A DNA stretch of 64,000 nucleotides. It comes from UA16 sp905478895 (GTDB lineage Bacteria > Bacteroidota > Bacteroidia > Flavobacteriales_D > Sanyastnellaceae). Position 1 is the first letter of the stretch, and every line of letters starts with the position of its first letter. Made by a program: the position numbers and the translations under genes. The stretch is taken from NCBI GenBank assembly GCA_943788495.1, contig CALSQO010000002.1, positions 310,001-374,000 on the forward strand, in the 5' to 3' direction. The notes under the pieces were generated by a model, which was given only the letters and a program-made list of their open reading frames with translations, was not told where the DNA came from and did not search any database. Shown here piece by piece: positions 1-8,531 of the stretch.

Positions 1-2
1 GC

Positions 3-338
3 GACGTGATTCATTCTGCGTACATGCCACAGTTCCGCGCTCAGATGAATACGGTACCCGGTGTTCCTACGCGGTTCAAGATGAAACCAACGATTACTAC
101 GGACTCCATGCGCACTGTTTTGGAAAATCCCGAATTCGATTACGTGTTGCTTTGCAACAAAGTTTGCGGTGCGGCGCACTTCAACATGCAAATGAAGATC
201 GTGATCGAATCGCAAGAAGCATACGACACCTGGCTTTCGGAGCAAGGTGAGTTCATTGTTAAGGAAGGTTCTGAGGAGCCAGAGATGGAGCAAGCCTCCG
301 CACAGAAAGAAAGTCAAACCATAACTGCATCCCTCTAA
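3..338 (+). CDS. coxB: cytochrome c oxidase subunit II, C-terminal end (partial)
   Basis: This is the tail of the subunit that accepts electrons from cytochrome c at the dinuclear CuA centre of an aa3-type oxidase. The gene is cut by the left edge; the reading frame is open from base 3 with Asp-Val-Ile-His before the GTG at 6. The CuA signature is complete: counting from that GTG, Cys50, Cys54, His58 and Met61 fit C-x3-C-x3-H-x2-M, and the VIHS histidine is the remaining ligand. The last 30 residues are Glu/Gln-rich. The stop lies three bases before coxA, so the two genes form one operon. The membrane anchor lies outside the window. Confidence 0.95.
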   Translation, partial: DVIHSAYMPQFRAQMNTVPGVPTRFKMKPTITTDSMRTVLENPEFDYVLLCNKVCGAAHFNMQMKIVIESQEAYDTWLSEQGEFIVKEGSEEPEMEQASAQKESQTITASL

Positions 339-341
339 ATC

Positions 342-2099
342 ATGGGCGCACAAGCACATCATCACGAAGAGAGTTTCGTATCGAAATACGTTTTCTCGCA
401 CGATCACAAGATGATCTCCAAGCAATTCCTCGTTACGGCTATCGTAATGGGAATCGTAGCTGTTATGTTGTCGGTTTTCTTCCGATTGCAGCTGGGCTGG
501 CCGGGAGAAAGTTTTGCCATCTTGGAAACCTTCTTGGGCAAATGGGCTCCAGGGGGCGTTCTGGATCGTAACGCCTATCTGGCATTGGTGACCATCCACG
601 GAACCATTATGGTTTTCTTTGTTTTGACGGGAGGGCTGTCGGGGACCTTTTCGAATCTCCTTATTCCGCTTCAAATCGGTGCCCGTGACATGGCTTCCGG
701 TTTTTTGAATATGTTGAGCTACTGGTTCTTCTTCTTCTCGAGTGTTATCATGATTCTGTCTTTGTTCACCGAGGGTGGAGCCGCGTCGGGTGGCTGGACG
801 GTATATCCTCCCTTGTCTGCATTGCCCCAGGCGATGCCAGGGTCGGGCATGGGAATGACTTTGTGGCTAATCTCCATGGTCCTTTTTGTCGTAAGTTCTT
901 TGCTTGGAGGGTTGAATTACGTTGTAACGATCATCAATCTGCGGACGAAAGGCATGTCAATGACACGTCTTCCGCTCACCATTTGGGCGTTTATGGTCAC
1001 GGCGATTCTCGGTGTCTTGAGCTTTCCAGTATTGGTCTCTGCCGTGGTTTTGCTGCTGATGGACCGAACGATGGGAACAGCGTTCTACCTTTCAGACATC
1101 TTCATTGGTGGTGAAGCATTGGACGTAACGGGTGGAAGTCCCATCCTGTATCAGCACTTGTTTTGGTTCCTTGGACACCCCGAAGTTTACATCGTTCTGT
1201 TGCCTGCATTGGGCATTAGTTCCGAGGTCATTGCCACGAACGCACGCAAGCCCATCTTTGGTTACAAAGCCATGGTTGGTTCACTTCTTGGTATTGGATT
1301 CTTGTCGTTCATTGTCTGGGGTCACCACATGTTCGTGACGGGAATGAATCCGTTCTTGGGATCCGTATTCGTGTTCACCACATTGTTGATTGCGATTCCA
1401 TCTGCAGTGAAGGCTTTCAACTACATCACGACGTTGTGGCAAGGCAACATTCGGTTCACGCCAGCCATGCTGTTCAGCATTGGTTTGGTGAGCACGTTTG
1501 TCACAGGGGGTTTGACCGGGATCATTTTGGCAGACTCAGCGTTGGACGTAAATGTCCACGATACGTACTTCGTAGTAGCCCACTTCCACATCGTTATGGG
1601 GATGTCTGCGATCTTTGGAATGCTCGCAGGGATTTACCACTGGTTTCCAAAGATGTTTGGGCGAATGATGAATACCAAGTTGGGTTTTGCTCACTTTTGG
1701 GTAACCATCGTATGCGGGTACGGCGTGTTTTTCCCGATGCACTTTGTCGGTATTGCTGGGGCACCACGGCGTTATTACGAGTACAGTAATTTTGATTTCT
1801 TAGGCAGCGTGATGGACTTGCAGCCACTCATATCGACCTTTGCAATCGTTGGAGCGATTGGACAACTGTTCTTCCTCTTCAACTTCTTCTACAGCATCTT
1901 CTATGGTCAAAAATCCGTGCAAAACCCATGGATGTCGAACACATTGGAATGGACCACACCGGTACGCCATGTTCACGGCAATTGGGACGGACCGCTTCCT
2001 GAAGTGCATCGTTGGGCATATGATTATTCGAACCCCGTGCATGATGCTGATTTTGTGCCTCAGACCACGCCTGCGCTGTCTGGCGAAGAGGTACACTAG
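342..2099 (+). CDS. coxA: cytochrome c oxidase subunit I (aa3 type)
   Basis: This is the catalytic haem-copper subunit that reduces oxygen to water and pumps protons across the inner membrane. The protein has 585 residues and about twelve hydrophobic helices. Visible ligands are His86 in HGTIM (low-spin haem), His279 and Tyr283 in GHPEVY (CuB and the cross-linked Tyr), His328-His329 in WGHHMF (CuB) and the His414-x-His416 pair in AHFHIV (haem a3 and haem a). The GHPEVY motif with its Glu marks an A1-type oxidase. An N-terminal His-rich stretch (residues 6-8) precedes the first helix. It follows coxB by three bases and is closed by a strong terminator at 2121-2159. Confidence 0.97.
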   Translation: MGAQAHHHEESFVSKYVFSHDHKMISKQFLVTAIVMGIVAVMLSVFFRLQLGWPGESFAILETFLGKWAPGGVLDRNAYLALVTIHGTIMVFFVLTGGLSGTFSNLLIPLQIGARDMASGFLNMLSYWFFFFSSVIMILSLFTEGGAASGGWTVYPPLSALPQAMPGSGMGMTLWLISMVLFVVSSLLGGLNYVVTIINLRTKGMSMTRLPLTIWAFMVTAILGVLSFPVLVSAVVLLLMDRTMGTAFYLSDIFIGGEALDVTGGSPILYQHLFWFLGHPEVYIVLLPALGISSEVIATNARKPIFGYKAMVGSLLGIGFLSFIVWGHHMFVTGMNPFLGSVFVFTTLLIAIPSAVKAFNYITTLWQGNIRFTPAMLFSIGLVSTFVTGGLTGIILADSALDVNVHDTYFVVAHFHIVMGMSAIFGMLAGIYHWFPKMFGRMMNTKLGFAHFWVTIVCGYGVFFPMHFVGIAGAPRRYYEYSNFDFLGSVMDLQPLISTFAIVGAIGQLFFLFNFFYSIFYGQKSVQNPWMSNTLEWTTPVRHVHGNWDGPLPEVHRWAYDYSNPVHDADFVPQTTPALSGEEVH

Positions 2100-2120
2100 T
2101 TCAATAGATACACCTACTTG

Positions 2121-2159
2121 AAAAAGACCCCAAAGCCATGAGCTTTGGGGTCTTTTTTT
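2121..2159 (+). terminator. rho-independent terminator after coxA
   Basis: A near-perfect hairpin has arms AAAAAGACCCCAAAGC and GCTTTGGGGTCTTTTT around a short CATGA loop, ending in a run of seven T. It lies 21 bases after the coxA stop and closes the oxidase operon. The A run on the left arm also makes it usable from the other strand, but no minus-strand gene ends here. Confidence 0.92.
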
Positions 2160-2186
2160 GTGCGGACGGATTAACTTGCATGGCAT

Positions 2187-3212
2187 ATGGAAGACTTTGA
2201 TTTGAGAAACGAAGCTGAGCAGCCCACTGATGGTGACATGGATCGCGTTCTGCGTCCAGCACGGTTTGAAGATTTTACAGGTCAACGCGCCGCCATGGAG
2301 AATTTGGAGATTTTCGTGCAGGCTGCAACGAAACGGGGAGAAGCCATGGACCATACCCTTTTGCACGGGCCTCCGGGATTGGGCAAGACGACGCTTGCTA
2401 ACATCGTCGCCAATGAATTAGGCGTCTCCATCCGAACAACCTCGGGACCGGTCTTAGATAAACCTGGGGATTTGGCAGGTTTGTTGACCAACCTGGAGAC
2501 CAATGATGTGCTATTCATTGATGAGATTCATCGATTGTCGCCGGTGGTGGAAGAATACCTGTACAGTGCGATGGAGGACTATCGGATTGACCTGGTCATT
2601 GATACAGGACCGAATGCGCGCACGGTGCAAATTGAACTAAATCCCTTCACCTTGGTAGGTGCAACCACCCGGTCTGGATTGCTCACGGCGCCGCTTCGTG
2701 CTCGCTTCGGAATCAACTTGAGGTTGCAGTACTACGATGCCAAGGTGCTCACAGACATCGTTGAGCGAAGTGCGGGGATTCTCCAGATACCTACTGTGCA
2801 TTCAGCTGCGTACGAAATCGCTTCGCGTAGCCGAGGAACCCCTCGAATTGCAAATGCTTTGTTGCGGCGAGTGAGGGATTTCGCTGAGATCAAAGGCACG
2901 GGCAATATTGATCAAGCCATCACGGAATTTGCCTTGGATGCTTTGCATGTGGACAAGAAGGGATTGGACGAGATGGACAACCGAATCCTTTCTGCTTTGA
3001 TTGATAAGTTCGGAGGAGGTCCTGTTGGCGCATCAACCATTGCCACGGCGATTGGAGAAAATCCGGGGACGTTAGAAGAAGTGTATGAGCCGTATTTGAT
3101 TCAAGAGGGATTCTTGATTCGAACCCCGCGTGGGCGGCAGGCAACGCCTGCAGCGTATTCACACTTGGGACGAAAGCCAGATGGTCGCTCAGGAAAGTTG
3201 TTTGCCGAGTAA
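2187..3212 (+). CDS. ruvB: Holliday junction branch migration helicase RuvB
   Basis: RuvB is the AAA+ motor that drives branch migration of Holliday junctions with RuvA. The 341-residue protein has the family length. Walker A is GPPGLGKTT (residues 61-69), Walker B/DEIHR begins at Asp112, and the sensor region VGATTRSGLLTAPLRARFG and a C-terminal winged-helix domain (TPRGRQATP) are present. The ATG at 2187 gives the usual N-terminus. The stop abuts the queG ATG with no gap, so the two are probably co-transcribed. Its partner ruvA is 28 kb away at 30983, as is common in this phylum; ruvC is not in the window. Confidence 0.97.
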   Translation: MEDFDLRNEAEQPTDGDMDRVLRPARFEDFTGQRAAMENLEIFVQAATKRGEAMDHTLLHGPPGLGKTTLANIVANELGVSIRTTSGPVLDKPGDLAGLLTNLETNDVLFIDEIHRLSPVVEEYLYSAMEDYRIDLVIDTGPNARTVQIELNPFTLVGATTRSGLLTAPLRARFGINLRLQYYDAKVLTDIVERSAGILQIPTVHSAAYEIASRSRGTPRIANALLRRVRDFAEIKGTGNIDQAITEFALDALHVDKKGLDEMDNRILSALIDKFGGGPVGASTIATAIGENPGTLEEVYEPYLIQEGFLIRTPRGRQATPAAYSHLGRKPDGRSGKLFAE

Positions 3213-4163
3213 ATGGCACACGCGAATAATTTACGTTTGACGCGAAAGGAATGGCTCGTTCGAGAAGCGAAGGCATTGGGTTTTGAGGCCGTTGGGGTGA
3301 GCAAGGCCCGATTCTTGGACGAGGAGGCCGATCGGTTGGAAGAATGGCTCAAACTCGGTTACCATGGAGAAATGGGTTACCTCGAGCGAAATTTTGATCT
3401 GCGCTTGGACCCGAGAAAGTTGGTTCCGGGAGCGAAAACAGTTGTTTCACTGCTTTTCAATTACCACAATCCTGATCAGCCCACTGCGGATGCGCCTCGG
3501 ATTGCGAGTTATGCATACGGCCAGGATTACCATCACGTCTTGAAGTGGAAACTGAAGGAGCTGATGAAGGGCATGCAGCGGGAATGGGGTGAGGTAGAAG
3601 GTCGGGTTTTTGTGGATTCAGCACCCGTCCATGAGCGCGCCTGGGCAGCAGAAAGTGGACTGGGTTGGGTAGGAAAGAATAGCTTGTTGTTGAACCAAGG
3701 CATGGGCAGTTATTTTTTCATTGCTGAAATCATCATGGATGTTGAGCTCGAACCGGACGCCCCTTCGTCTGATCATTGTGGTACATGTACACGATGCATT
3801 GACGCCTGTCCAACGGGAGCCATTATTCAGTCTCAGGTGGTGGATGGTTCAAAGTGCATTAGTTATTACACGATTGAATTGCGTGGAGCGATTCCTGAGC
3901 CGGCTGCACAGCAATTGTCGCCTTGGGTGTTTGGCTGTGATATCTGCCAGGAAGTCTGTCCTTGGAATCGGCATGCGACTCGTCACAATGAACCGTTATT
4001 TGAACCGCATCCGGAATTGCTGGGATTGGACGCTGCGGATTGGCAGGAGATGACGGAAGAAGTATTTCGTTCCGTTTTCAAGAAGAGTGCGGTCAAGCGT
4101 TCAGGCTATCAAGGCATTCTGCGCAACGTGCAGGCTGCCTTTCCGCGCGATGACGGAGAATGA
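3213..4163 (+). CDS. queG: epoxyqueuosine reductase QueG
   Basis: QueG is a cytoplasmic cobalamin-dependent iron-sulfur enzyme that catalyses the last step of queuosine synthesis in tRNA. Two 4Fe-4S motifs are visible: Cys189-x2-Cys192-x2-Cys195-x3-Cys199, and a second group with Cys242, Cys245 and Cys249 (CDICQEVCPW). The N-terminal part matches the DUF1730 region, including the DSAPVHERAWAAESGLGWVGKN segment near residues 133-154. The length of 316 residues is typical. It starts on the base after the ruvB stop, which suggests translational coupling. Confidence 0.95.
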   Translation: MAHANNLRLTRKEWLVREAKALGFEAVGVSKARFLDEEADRLEEWLKLGYHGEMGYLERNFDLRLDPRKLVPGAKTVVSLLFNYHNPDQPTADAPRIASYAYGQDYHHVLKWKLKELMKGMQREWGEVEGRVFVDSAPVHERAWAAESGLGWVGKNSLLLNQGMGSYFFIAEIIMDVELEPDAPSSDHCGTCTRCIDACPTGAIIQSQVVDGSKCISYYTIELRGAIPEPAAQQLSPWVFGCDICQEVCPWNRHATRHNEPLFEPHPELLGLDAADWQEMTEEVFRSVFKKSAVKRSGYQGILRNVQAAFPRDDGE

Positions 4164-4182
4164 GGGTTTGGGGTCCACGACT

Positions 4183-4368
4183 TCAATAGCCCGCAAAAGC
4201 CCCGCGAATGATGTCGGAATAGGCTGGGGCGAATTGCACGCGGCACCATGCTTTCAATTGCTTGATTTCAATAGGTTGAAGGATTCGGACAGCTTTTCCA
4301 AGTTCCCGCGCAAACGATTCGCGGTTGTGGCCCACTTTTAGGAGGACTTTCTTGCAGAATTCTAACAT
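4183..4368 (-). CDS. small conserved-looking Bacteroidota protein of unknown function
   Basis: A short reading frame opposite to both neighbours. From the ATG at 4368 it encodes 61 residues starting MLEFCKKVLLKV and ending IIRGAFAGY; a GTG at 4449 would add 27 residues. The composition (amphipathic Lys/Leu-rich helix, then KAWC) looks like a real small protein, and from memory similar MxEFxKKVLxKVSF proteins occur widely in Flavobacteriales, which I cannot verify here. I chose the ATG because that family begins there. No domain, signal peptide or motif reveals a function. It fills what would otherwise be a 350-base gap between queG and trhO. Confidence 0.6.
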   Translation of the reverse strand: MLEFCKKVLLKVGHNRESFARELGKAVRILQPIEIKQLKAWCRVQFAPAYSDIIRGAFAGY

Positions 4369-4464
4369 GTTCGTGGCATTGACGATCGGTTCTCTTTCAA
4401 AACTCAACGGCGCACTCTTTATTGCTCCAAGGAGAGCGATTTTACCCACACCCTTATGTTTCCG

Positions 4465-4472
4465 TATCTTTG
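4465..4472 (+). promoter_or_regulatory. candidate -7 promoter box for trhO
   Basis: The sequence TATCTTTG matches the Bacteroidota housekeeping -7 consensus TAnnTTTG. It lies about 58 bases before the ATG at 4530. No clear TTG -33 element is present; the upstream region is merely T-rich. Confidence 0.5.
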
Positions 4473-4529
4473 CTCCTGTAACTAACGAATGACCCTCCGC
4501 GCTGGAGAGGCACTGTGACTTGTAATCGC

Positions 4530-5636
4530 ATGAAGCAACAACTGCGCAATTTGGTCGATCGAAAGGTGTTGTTGGAACGCATGGAGCATGGAGAAAATGA
4601 CCGTATGACGGTTTCTTTTTACCAATATGCGCGCATTCTCAACCCCGCCTTCTTTCGAGATTATTTGTTCATCCATTGGAATGAACTTGGCGTGCTGGGC
4701 CGCACCTACGTGGCGCGTGAAGGGATCAATGCTCAAATTTCGGTGCCCACCGTCGCCTTTGAAGCTTTTCAAGAGCACCTTTATAGCGTTGCTTTCTTGG
4801 ACGGCGTTCGGCTCAATGCTGCGGTAGATGATGGGAAATCCTTCTTCAAGTTGATGATCAAGGTTCGGGACAAAATTGTGGCCGACGGTTTGAACGATAA
4901 GGCTTTCGATGTTCGGGACACAGGGGTTCATTTGGACGCGGAAGGATTCAATGCCCTGACGGCAAAAGATGATACCATCCTCATCGACATGCGCAACCAT
5001 TATGAAAGTGAAGTTGGACATTTTAAAGGTGCCATTACTCCGGATGTGGATACCTTTCGCGAAGAAATAGAGTTGGTAGAGGATTTGTTGCAAGGCAAAG
5101 AGGAGCAGAATATCGTGATGTACTGCACCGGCGGAATTCGCTGCGAAAAAGCCTCTGCGTGGCTCAAACACAAAGGCTTTCCCAATGTGCACCAATTGGA
5201 AGGAGGAATCATTGAGTACACGCGGCAAGTCCGAGCGAATGGATTGGAGAATCGCTTCATCGGCAAGAATTTCGTCTTTGATGAACGAAGGGCAGAACGC
5301 ATCTCAGCGGATGTGATTGCCGAATGCCACCAATGCGGTGCGCCTTGTGACGATCACACCAACTGCCTCAACGTGGCCTGCAACTTGCTGTTCATTCAAT
5401 GCGCCTCTTGCACCGAGCAATACCAAGGGACGTGCAGCTCGAAGTGCAACAGCATCATTCAGCTTCCAGAAGAAGAACAAAAGAAGTTGCGCCGCGGCGT
5501 AAAAGACAGTGCTAAAATCTTCAATAAAGCACGTTTGCGGGATGCCCTTAAGCAAGATCACCTGAAAAGCGGGCGATCGGGTTCCATCGGGGTGCGCGCT
5601 TCCGATCAAGGGCCTTCTTCAGGACCTAAATCGTAA
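4530..5636 (+). CDS. trhO: tRNA uridine-34 hydroxylase TrhO (rhodanese family, YceA)
   Basis: TrhO hydroxylates uridine 34 in tRNA with oxygen, the first step to 5-(carboxy)methoxyuridine. The protein has an N-terminal ferredoxin-like domain (about residues 20-110, with YVAREGINAQIS), a central rhodanese domain (about 125-220) with active-site loop Cys199-TGGIR-Cys205, and a C-terminal Cys-rich tail (CHQCGAPCDDHTNC and CASCTEQYQGTCS) typical of the longer members. I start at ATG 4530 (368 residues); an in-frame GTG at 4515 is possible. The last 25 residues are low-complexity Ser/Gly/Pro. It ends two bases before the convergent gene at 5638. Confidence 0.93.
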   Translation: MKQQLRNLVDRKVLLERMEHGENDRMTVSFYQYARILNPAFFRDYLFIHWNELGVLGRTYVAREGINAQISVPTVAFEAFQEHLYSVAFLDGVRLNAAVDDGKSFFKLMIKVRDKIVADGLNDKAFDVRDTGVHLDAEGFNALTAKDDTILIDMRNHYESEVGHFKGAITPDVDTFREEIELVEDLLQGKEEQNIVMYCTGGIRCEKASAWLKHKGFPNVHQLEGGIIEYTRQVRANGLENRFIGKNFVFDERRAERISADVIAECHQCGAPCDDHTNCLNVACNLLFIQCASCTEQYQGTCSSKCNSIIQLPEEEQKKLRRGVKDSAKIFNKARLRDALKQDHLKSGRSGSIGVRASDQGPSSGPKS

Positions 5637-5637
5637 A

Positions 5638-6222
5638 TCAAAGTTCATCTTCTACTGCGCCGTCCAGGATGTAGTTCATCTGGTACACATCATCCGCATT
5701 CAACCGGAAGGTGCCTTTGAAGGTCAATCGTTCATCCGTTTGATACACGCGTTTTGATTTGCCGGGAAAGCGCAGATCGACCACGGATTCGGGCCCCGCT
5801 CCACCACAGAAAAAACAATTGGCAAAAGGGTAACGGCTCAAGACGTAGAAGTCCTCGTCCAGATCTACCGGAATCATATACCCCGTGATGTAAACGTCTT
5901 TTCCTTCCAACCCCGTAACGCCTCCTCCGAAAGTAGGTTTCCAATAATATGCGTCTAACTCTTCCACGTAAACATCTTGGAACTCGACGTCTTCCAATGT
6001 TCGCCAGGTCAATTCTTCCGCTACCGTCAACGCGTTTGCTTCGGTGCTTGCCATGGCAAGCGCATGCCCCTCCGATGCCGCTTTCACCTGGCTGAGAAGT
6101 TGTTCCGCCCCCTCGCTGGGATGGCAATAGGAGCTTAAGTCGGTCATGCTCATTGCAATCAAGCCGAGCATTCCAATCCAAGATGCCGTCTTCAACTGTT
6201 GGGGTCTTTTTGGAGTGTTCAT
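5638..6222 (-). CDS. exported DUF3299-like protein of an ABC transporter operon
   Basis: A 194-residue protein with an N-terminal hydrophobic segment (about residues 13-28), so probably exported to the periplasm. The conserved part (residues 90-190) contains GYMIPVDLDEDFYVLSRYPF followed by CFFCGGAGPESVVDLRF, with Cys136 and Cys139 as an obvious metal or redox pair; this agrees with my memory of the DUF3299 family. It is the last gene of the operon 8050-7400-6222 and overlaps the permease gene by four bases, so it is probably a periplasmic partner of that transporter. In some Proteobacteria a DUF3299 gene sits with a similar ABC pair in a zinc-regulated cluster; the substrate here is inferred only. 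Confidence 0.7.
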   Translation of the reverse strand: MNTPKRPQQLKTASWIGMLGLIAMSMTDLSSYCHPSEGAEQLLSQVKAASEGHALAMASTEANALTVAEELTWRTLEDVEFQDVYVEELDAYYWKPTFGGGVTGLEGKDVYITGYMIPVDLDEDFYVLSRYPFANCFFCGGAGPESVVDLRFPGKSKRVYQTDERLTFKGTFRLNADDVYQMNYILDGAVEDEL

Positions 6223-7400
6223 TTTTCAGAAAGGGTGCGTGAGATGTCGATTTTCAGAGCGGAAATGCCGGGGATTGCTGCTGCAATGAGCCCGACAAAT
6301 ATAGCCACTCCAAATATAGCCCATTCGTTAGGCAGAAGTCCAATGCTGCCCCAGTCATAGCGGAACTTGTCCTGCACGAGCTCAGCGAGCACGAGCAACC
6401 CGACTCGGCTCAAGACCAACCCCAGGGCTGCACCGCCAAAACTGAGCAATCCACCTTCCAACAACAACAACAAAAACACCCCTGATGGTCCGCTTCCCAT
6501 GGTGCGTAGTAGAGCGATCTCGTATTTGCGGGCGAGCAGGTTGTCGTAGACCGAAATGAAGATGCTTGCGAAGCTGATGAGCATGATGATGATCGCGATG
6601 GACCGGAGGGTGTTGAGTCCAATGCCAAAATTTTGCGTCAGTCGGTTGATTTCGATTGCGGGCAATGCCACTTGCATATTGCTATCTCGGATCACATTGG
6701 GAATTGTGAGAACGGCCAATGGATTTCTTTTCTTCAAAAGCACTGCGGTGATTTCACGGTCGCTTTCATCCACCGTTTCGCCGTGGCCATCGTGTACCGC
6801 CCAAATGGTCTCGATTGTACAATGCAAAAGCTGATCGATGACGGATTGACTTTCCGCAAGCACACCGACGACCGTAAACGTTTTGTCCGTGTGCACATCG
6901 GTTTCGTCCTGCAATCCATGCGCACTGAAAAAGGTGTCGCCTACTTTGAGACCGGTTGTCTCCGCTACCTTTCGACCGATCACCACTTCAAATGGCGCTT
7001 CAATGCGCCGTCCTGCTTGGAGTGCAGCATTGTAATGATCCAGATAAGCTGCGGTGCTTCCAACAATTCGGAACCCTCTGTAATTGTCGCCATACGCAAG
7101 CGGAATTCCTTCTTCTATGTAGGGATGGCGAATGACCTTCTGAGCGTCCACTAGCCGAATATTTCCGGTTGGAGCGTCTACGTGGTAGACATTGGCCAGG
7201 ATCAATTGAAGGGGACTGCCTTTCGCTCCGAGCACGAGGTCGATGTCCTGTATGTTTCGGTCGAATGTATCGCTCAGTTGTTTTTCGCTGAGCATCAGCA
7301 AACTGACCATTCCCACTCCAAAGGCTAGCAGAATCAGGCTAAGGGTGGTTTGAAGTTTTTTCAACCCCAAGTTTCGCCATGCCAGGTAGATCCAACTCAT
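6219..7400 (-). CDS. FtsX/MacB-type ABC transporter permease
   Basis: A 393-residue inner-membrane permease with the MacB/FtsX layout: one N-terminal helix (about residues 16-38), a long periplasmic domain (about 40-270) with LVLGAKGSPLQLILANVYHVD, and three C-terminal helices (about 275-300, 325-350, 365-385) containing the FtsX core with KYEIALLRTMGSG. Such permeases usually power mechanotransmission or lipoprotein/efflux work rather than classical uptake. It overlaps the ATPase gene upstream and the DUF3299-like gene downstream by four bases each, so all three are translationally coupled. Confidence 0.88.
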   Translation of the reverse strand: MSWIYLAWRNLGLKKLQTTLSLILLAFGVGMVSLLMLSEKQLSDTFDRNIQDIDLVLGAKGSPLQLILANVYHVDAPTGNIRLVDAQKVIRHPYIEEGIPLAYGDNYRGFRIVGSTAAYLDHYNAALQAGRRIEAPFEVVIGRKVAETTGLKVGDTFFSAHGLQDETDVHTDKTFTVVGVLAESQSVIDQLLHCTIETIWAVHDGHGETVDESDREITAVLLKKRNPLAVLTIPNVIRDSNMQVALPAIEINRLTQNFGIGLNTLRSIAIIIMLISFASIFISVYDNLLARKYEIALLRTMGSGPSGVFLLLLLEGGLLSFGGAALGLVLSRVGLLVLAELVQDKFRYDWGSIGLLPNEWAIFGVAIFVGLIAAAIPGISALKIDISRTLSEK

Positions 7401-8050
7401 GAGGCTTGAGGTGTTCCCGGATTTAGTTCAACCCGATTGGAGTAACGTGTCTTGAGCCGCTGGTCGTGGGTCACAACAATAAGTGCTGCGCCGGCTTCAG
7501 CGCATTGGTCCTCCAATAGACCAATCACGGCAGCGGTTGAAGCATCATCCAAGGCACTTGTAGGCTCATCGGCCAGTACGATGCTCGGTTGATGGATGAG
7601 GGCACGTGCAATGCTTGCCCGCTGCTGCTCTCCAACACTAAGGGCACGGGGTTTTGCATGGGCTTTGTGGGCGATGCCCAAATTGCCAAGCAGCTCTTTG
7701 GCTTTCGATGTCGGGAATTTTCCACCCAATAAGAAATGAGGAATGGCGAGGTTTTCCATCACGCTCAAGCTTTGGATGAAATGACTTTGCTGGAAAACAA
7801 TGCCAAACTGTTCGCCCCGAAACCGGTCCAATGCGGGTCCGTTCAGCGCGCTGATCTTTTGCCCTTGAACTTCCACTTCCCCCTGCTGCGGGTGCAGCAA
7901 ACCACACATCAAATGCAGCAGAGTTGTCTTACCACAACCGGAATTGCCCAAAAGAAGCAACTTTCCTTCTCGGGAACAAGCCAAATCCGGAAACGAGAGC
8001 ACGGGGGATTCCGGATGGTATTGGAACTGAATGTCTTTGCAAGCAATCAT
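7397..8050 (-). CDS. ABC transporter ATP-binding protein (LolD/MacB class)
   Basis: A 217-residue ATPase. Walker A is GNSGCGKTT (residues 35-43), the signature is LSVGEQQ (137-143, a variant of LSGGQQ with Val for the first Gly), and Walker B is IVLADE (157-162) followed by PTSALDD. The size and sequence fit the LolD/MacB/FtsE class that works with FtsX-type permeases. It is the first gene of the three-gene operon. A TAAATTCG box (minus strand, 8058-8065) lies only seven bases before the ATG, so the transcript may have almost no leader. Confidence 0.9.
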   Translation of the reverse strand: MIACKDIQFQYHPESPVLSFPDLACSREGKLLLLGNSGCGKTTLLHLMCGLLHPQQGEVEVQGQKISALNGPALDRFRGEQFGIVFQQSHFIQSLSVMENLAIPHFLLGGKFPTSKAKELLGNLGIAHKAHAKPRALSVGEQQRASIARALIHQPSIVLADEPTSALDDASTAAVIGLLEDQCAEAGAALIVVTHDQRLKTRYSNRVELNPGTPQAS

Positions 8051-8057
8051 GGAATCC

Positions 8058-8065
8058 CGAATTTA
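8058..8065 (-). promoter_or_regulatory. candidate -7 box of the ABC operon
   Basis: TAAATTCG on the minus strand resembles TAnnTTTG with one change. It ends seven bases upstream of the ATG at 8050, which predicts a leaderless or near-leaderless transcript. Confidence 0.45.
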
Positions 8066-8096
8066 CGAAGGGAGGGCACACCACTGTCCTTTGCTT

Positions 8097-8104
8097 TACT
8101 TTTG
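8097..8104 (+). promoter_or_regulatory. candidate -7 box of the DUF4258-like gene
   Basis: TACTTTTG is an exact TAnnTTTG match and ends four bases before the GTG start at 8109. It is back to back with the minus-strand box at 8058-8065, forming a compact divergent promoter region. Confidence 0.5.
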
Positions 8105-8108
8105 ACTC

Positions 8109-8531
8109 GTGAATTTTCGTCAACGCTTTTTACGCTACGGCATCGGAGTCTTCGTAGGACTGTTGCTGAGCATCTTCTTTTTTCAGGGCCGTGGTTGCAA
8201 CGACTGGCTCCCTGAAAAGCGTATCAAATCCCGGATGCAGTTGGATGGTGTCCTGCCGTCTGAGTCGCTGGCGTGCTGGATGGAATGTACGGATGGCCCC
8301 GCCAAGGCATCCAATTCTACCATGGTGCAATGGCTGTTGGACGCTGAGATCAATTGGTCGAAAAGCAGACCAAGGCAAGAGCCGCCATGCTACATTCTGG
8401 ATACGGCTCCTGGCTGCCCGTTGCGGCAATTGGAAGTTTGCTTTGGTGCGAAAAGTGGCGTGGTAAATCTCACTTCCGGATCTGGATTGCCAGCGACCGG
8501 GTGCGATTGCCCTGCAATGTCAGCGCGTTAG
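8109..8531 (+). CDS. DUF4258-like single-pass membrane protein
   Basis: A 140-residue protein of unknown function. One N-terminal membrane helix (about residues 10-26, RYGIGVFVGLLLSIFFF) is followed by GRGCNDWLPEKRI, after which comes a soluble domain with LLDAEINWSKSRP. This layout recalls DUF4258-like Bacteroidota proteins (from memory). The C-terminus is Cys-rich (three Cys in the last 30 residues). The start is GTG; the promoter box four bases upstream fixes it. It converges with and overlaps the end of the next minus-strand gene by four bases. Confidence 0.65.
   Translation: MNFRQRFLRYGIGVFVGLLLSIFFFQGRGCNDWLPEKRIKSRMQLDGVLPSESLACWMECTDGPAKASNSTMVQWLLDAEINWSKSRPRQEPPCYILDTAPGCPLRQLEVCFGAKSGVVNLTSGSGLPATGCDCPAMSAR

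Noticed and set aside
1800..2366. Minus-strand frame of 188 codons across the coxA end, the terminator and ruvB start
   Set aside because: It runs through the terminator hairpin and two well-supported genes, with no recognisable protein features.
6633..7154. Plus-strand frame of 173 codons
   Set aside because: It lies wholly inside the permease gene on the opposite strand and resembles no protein.
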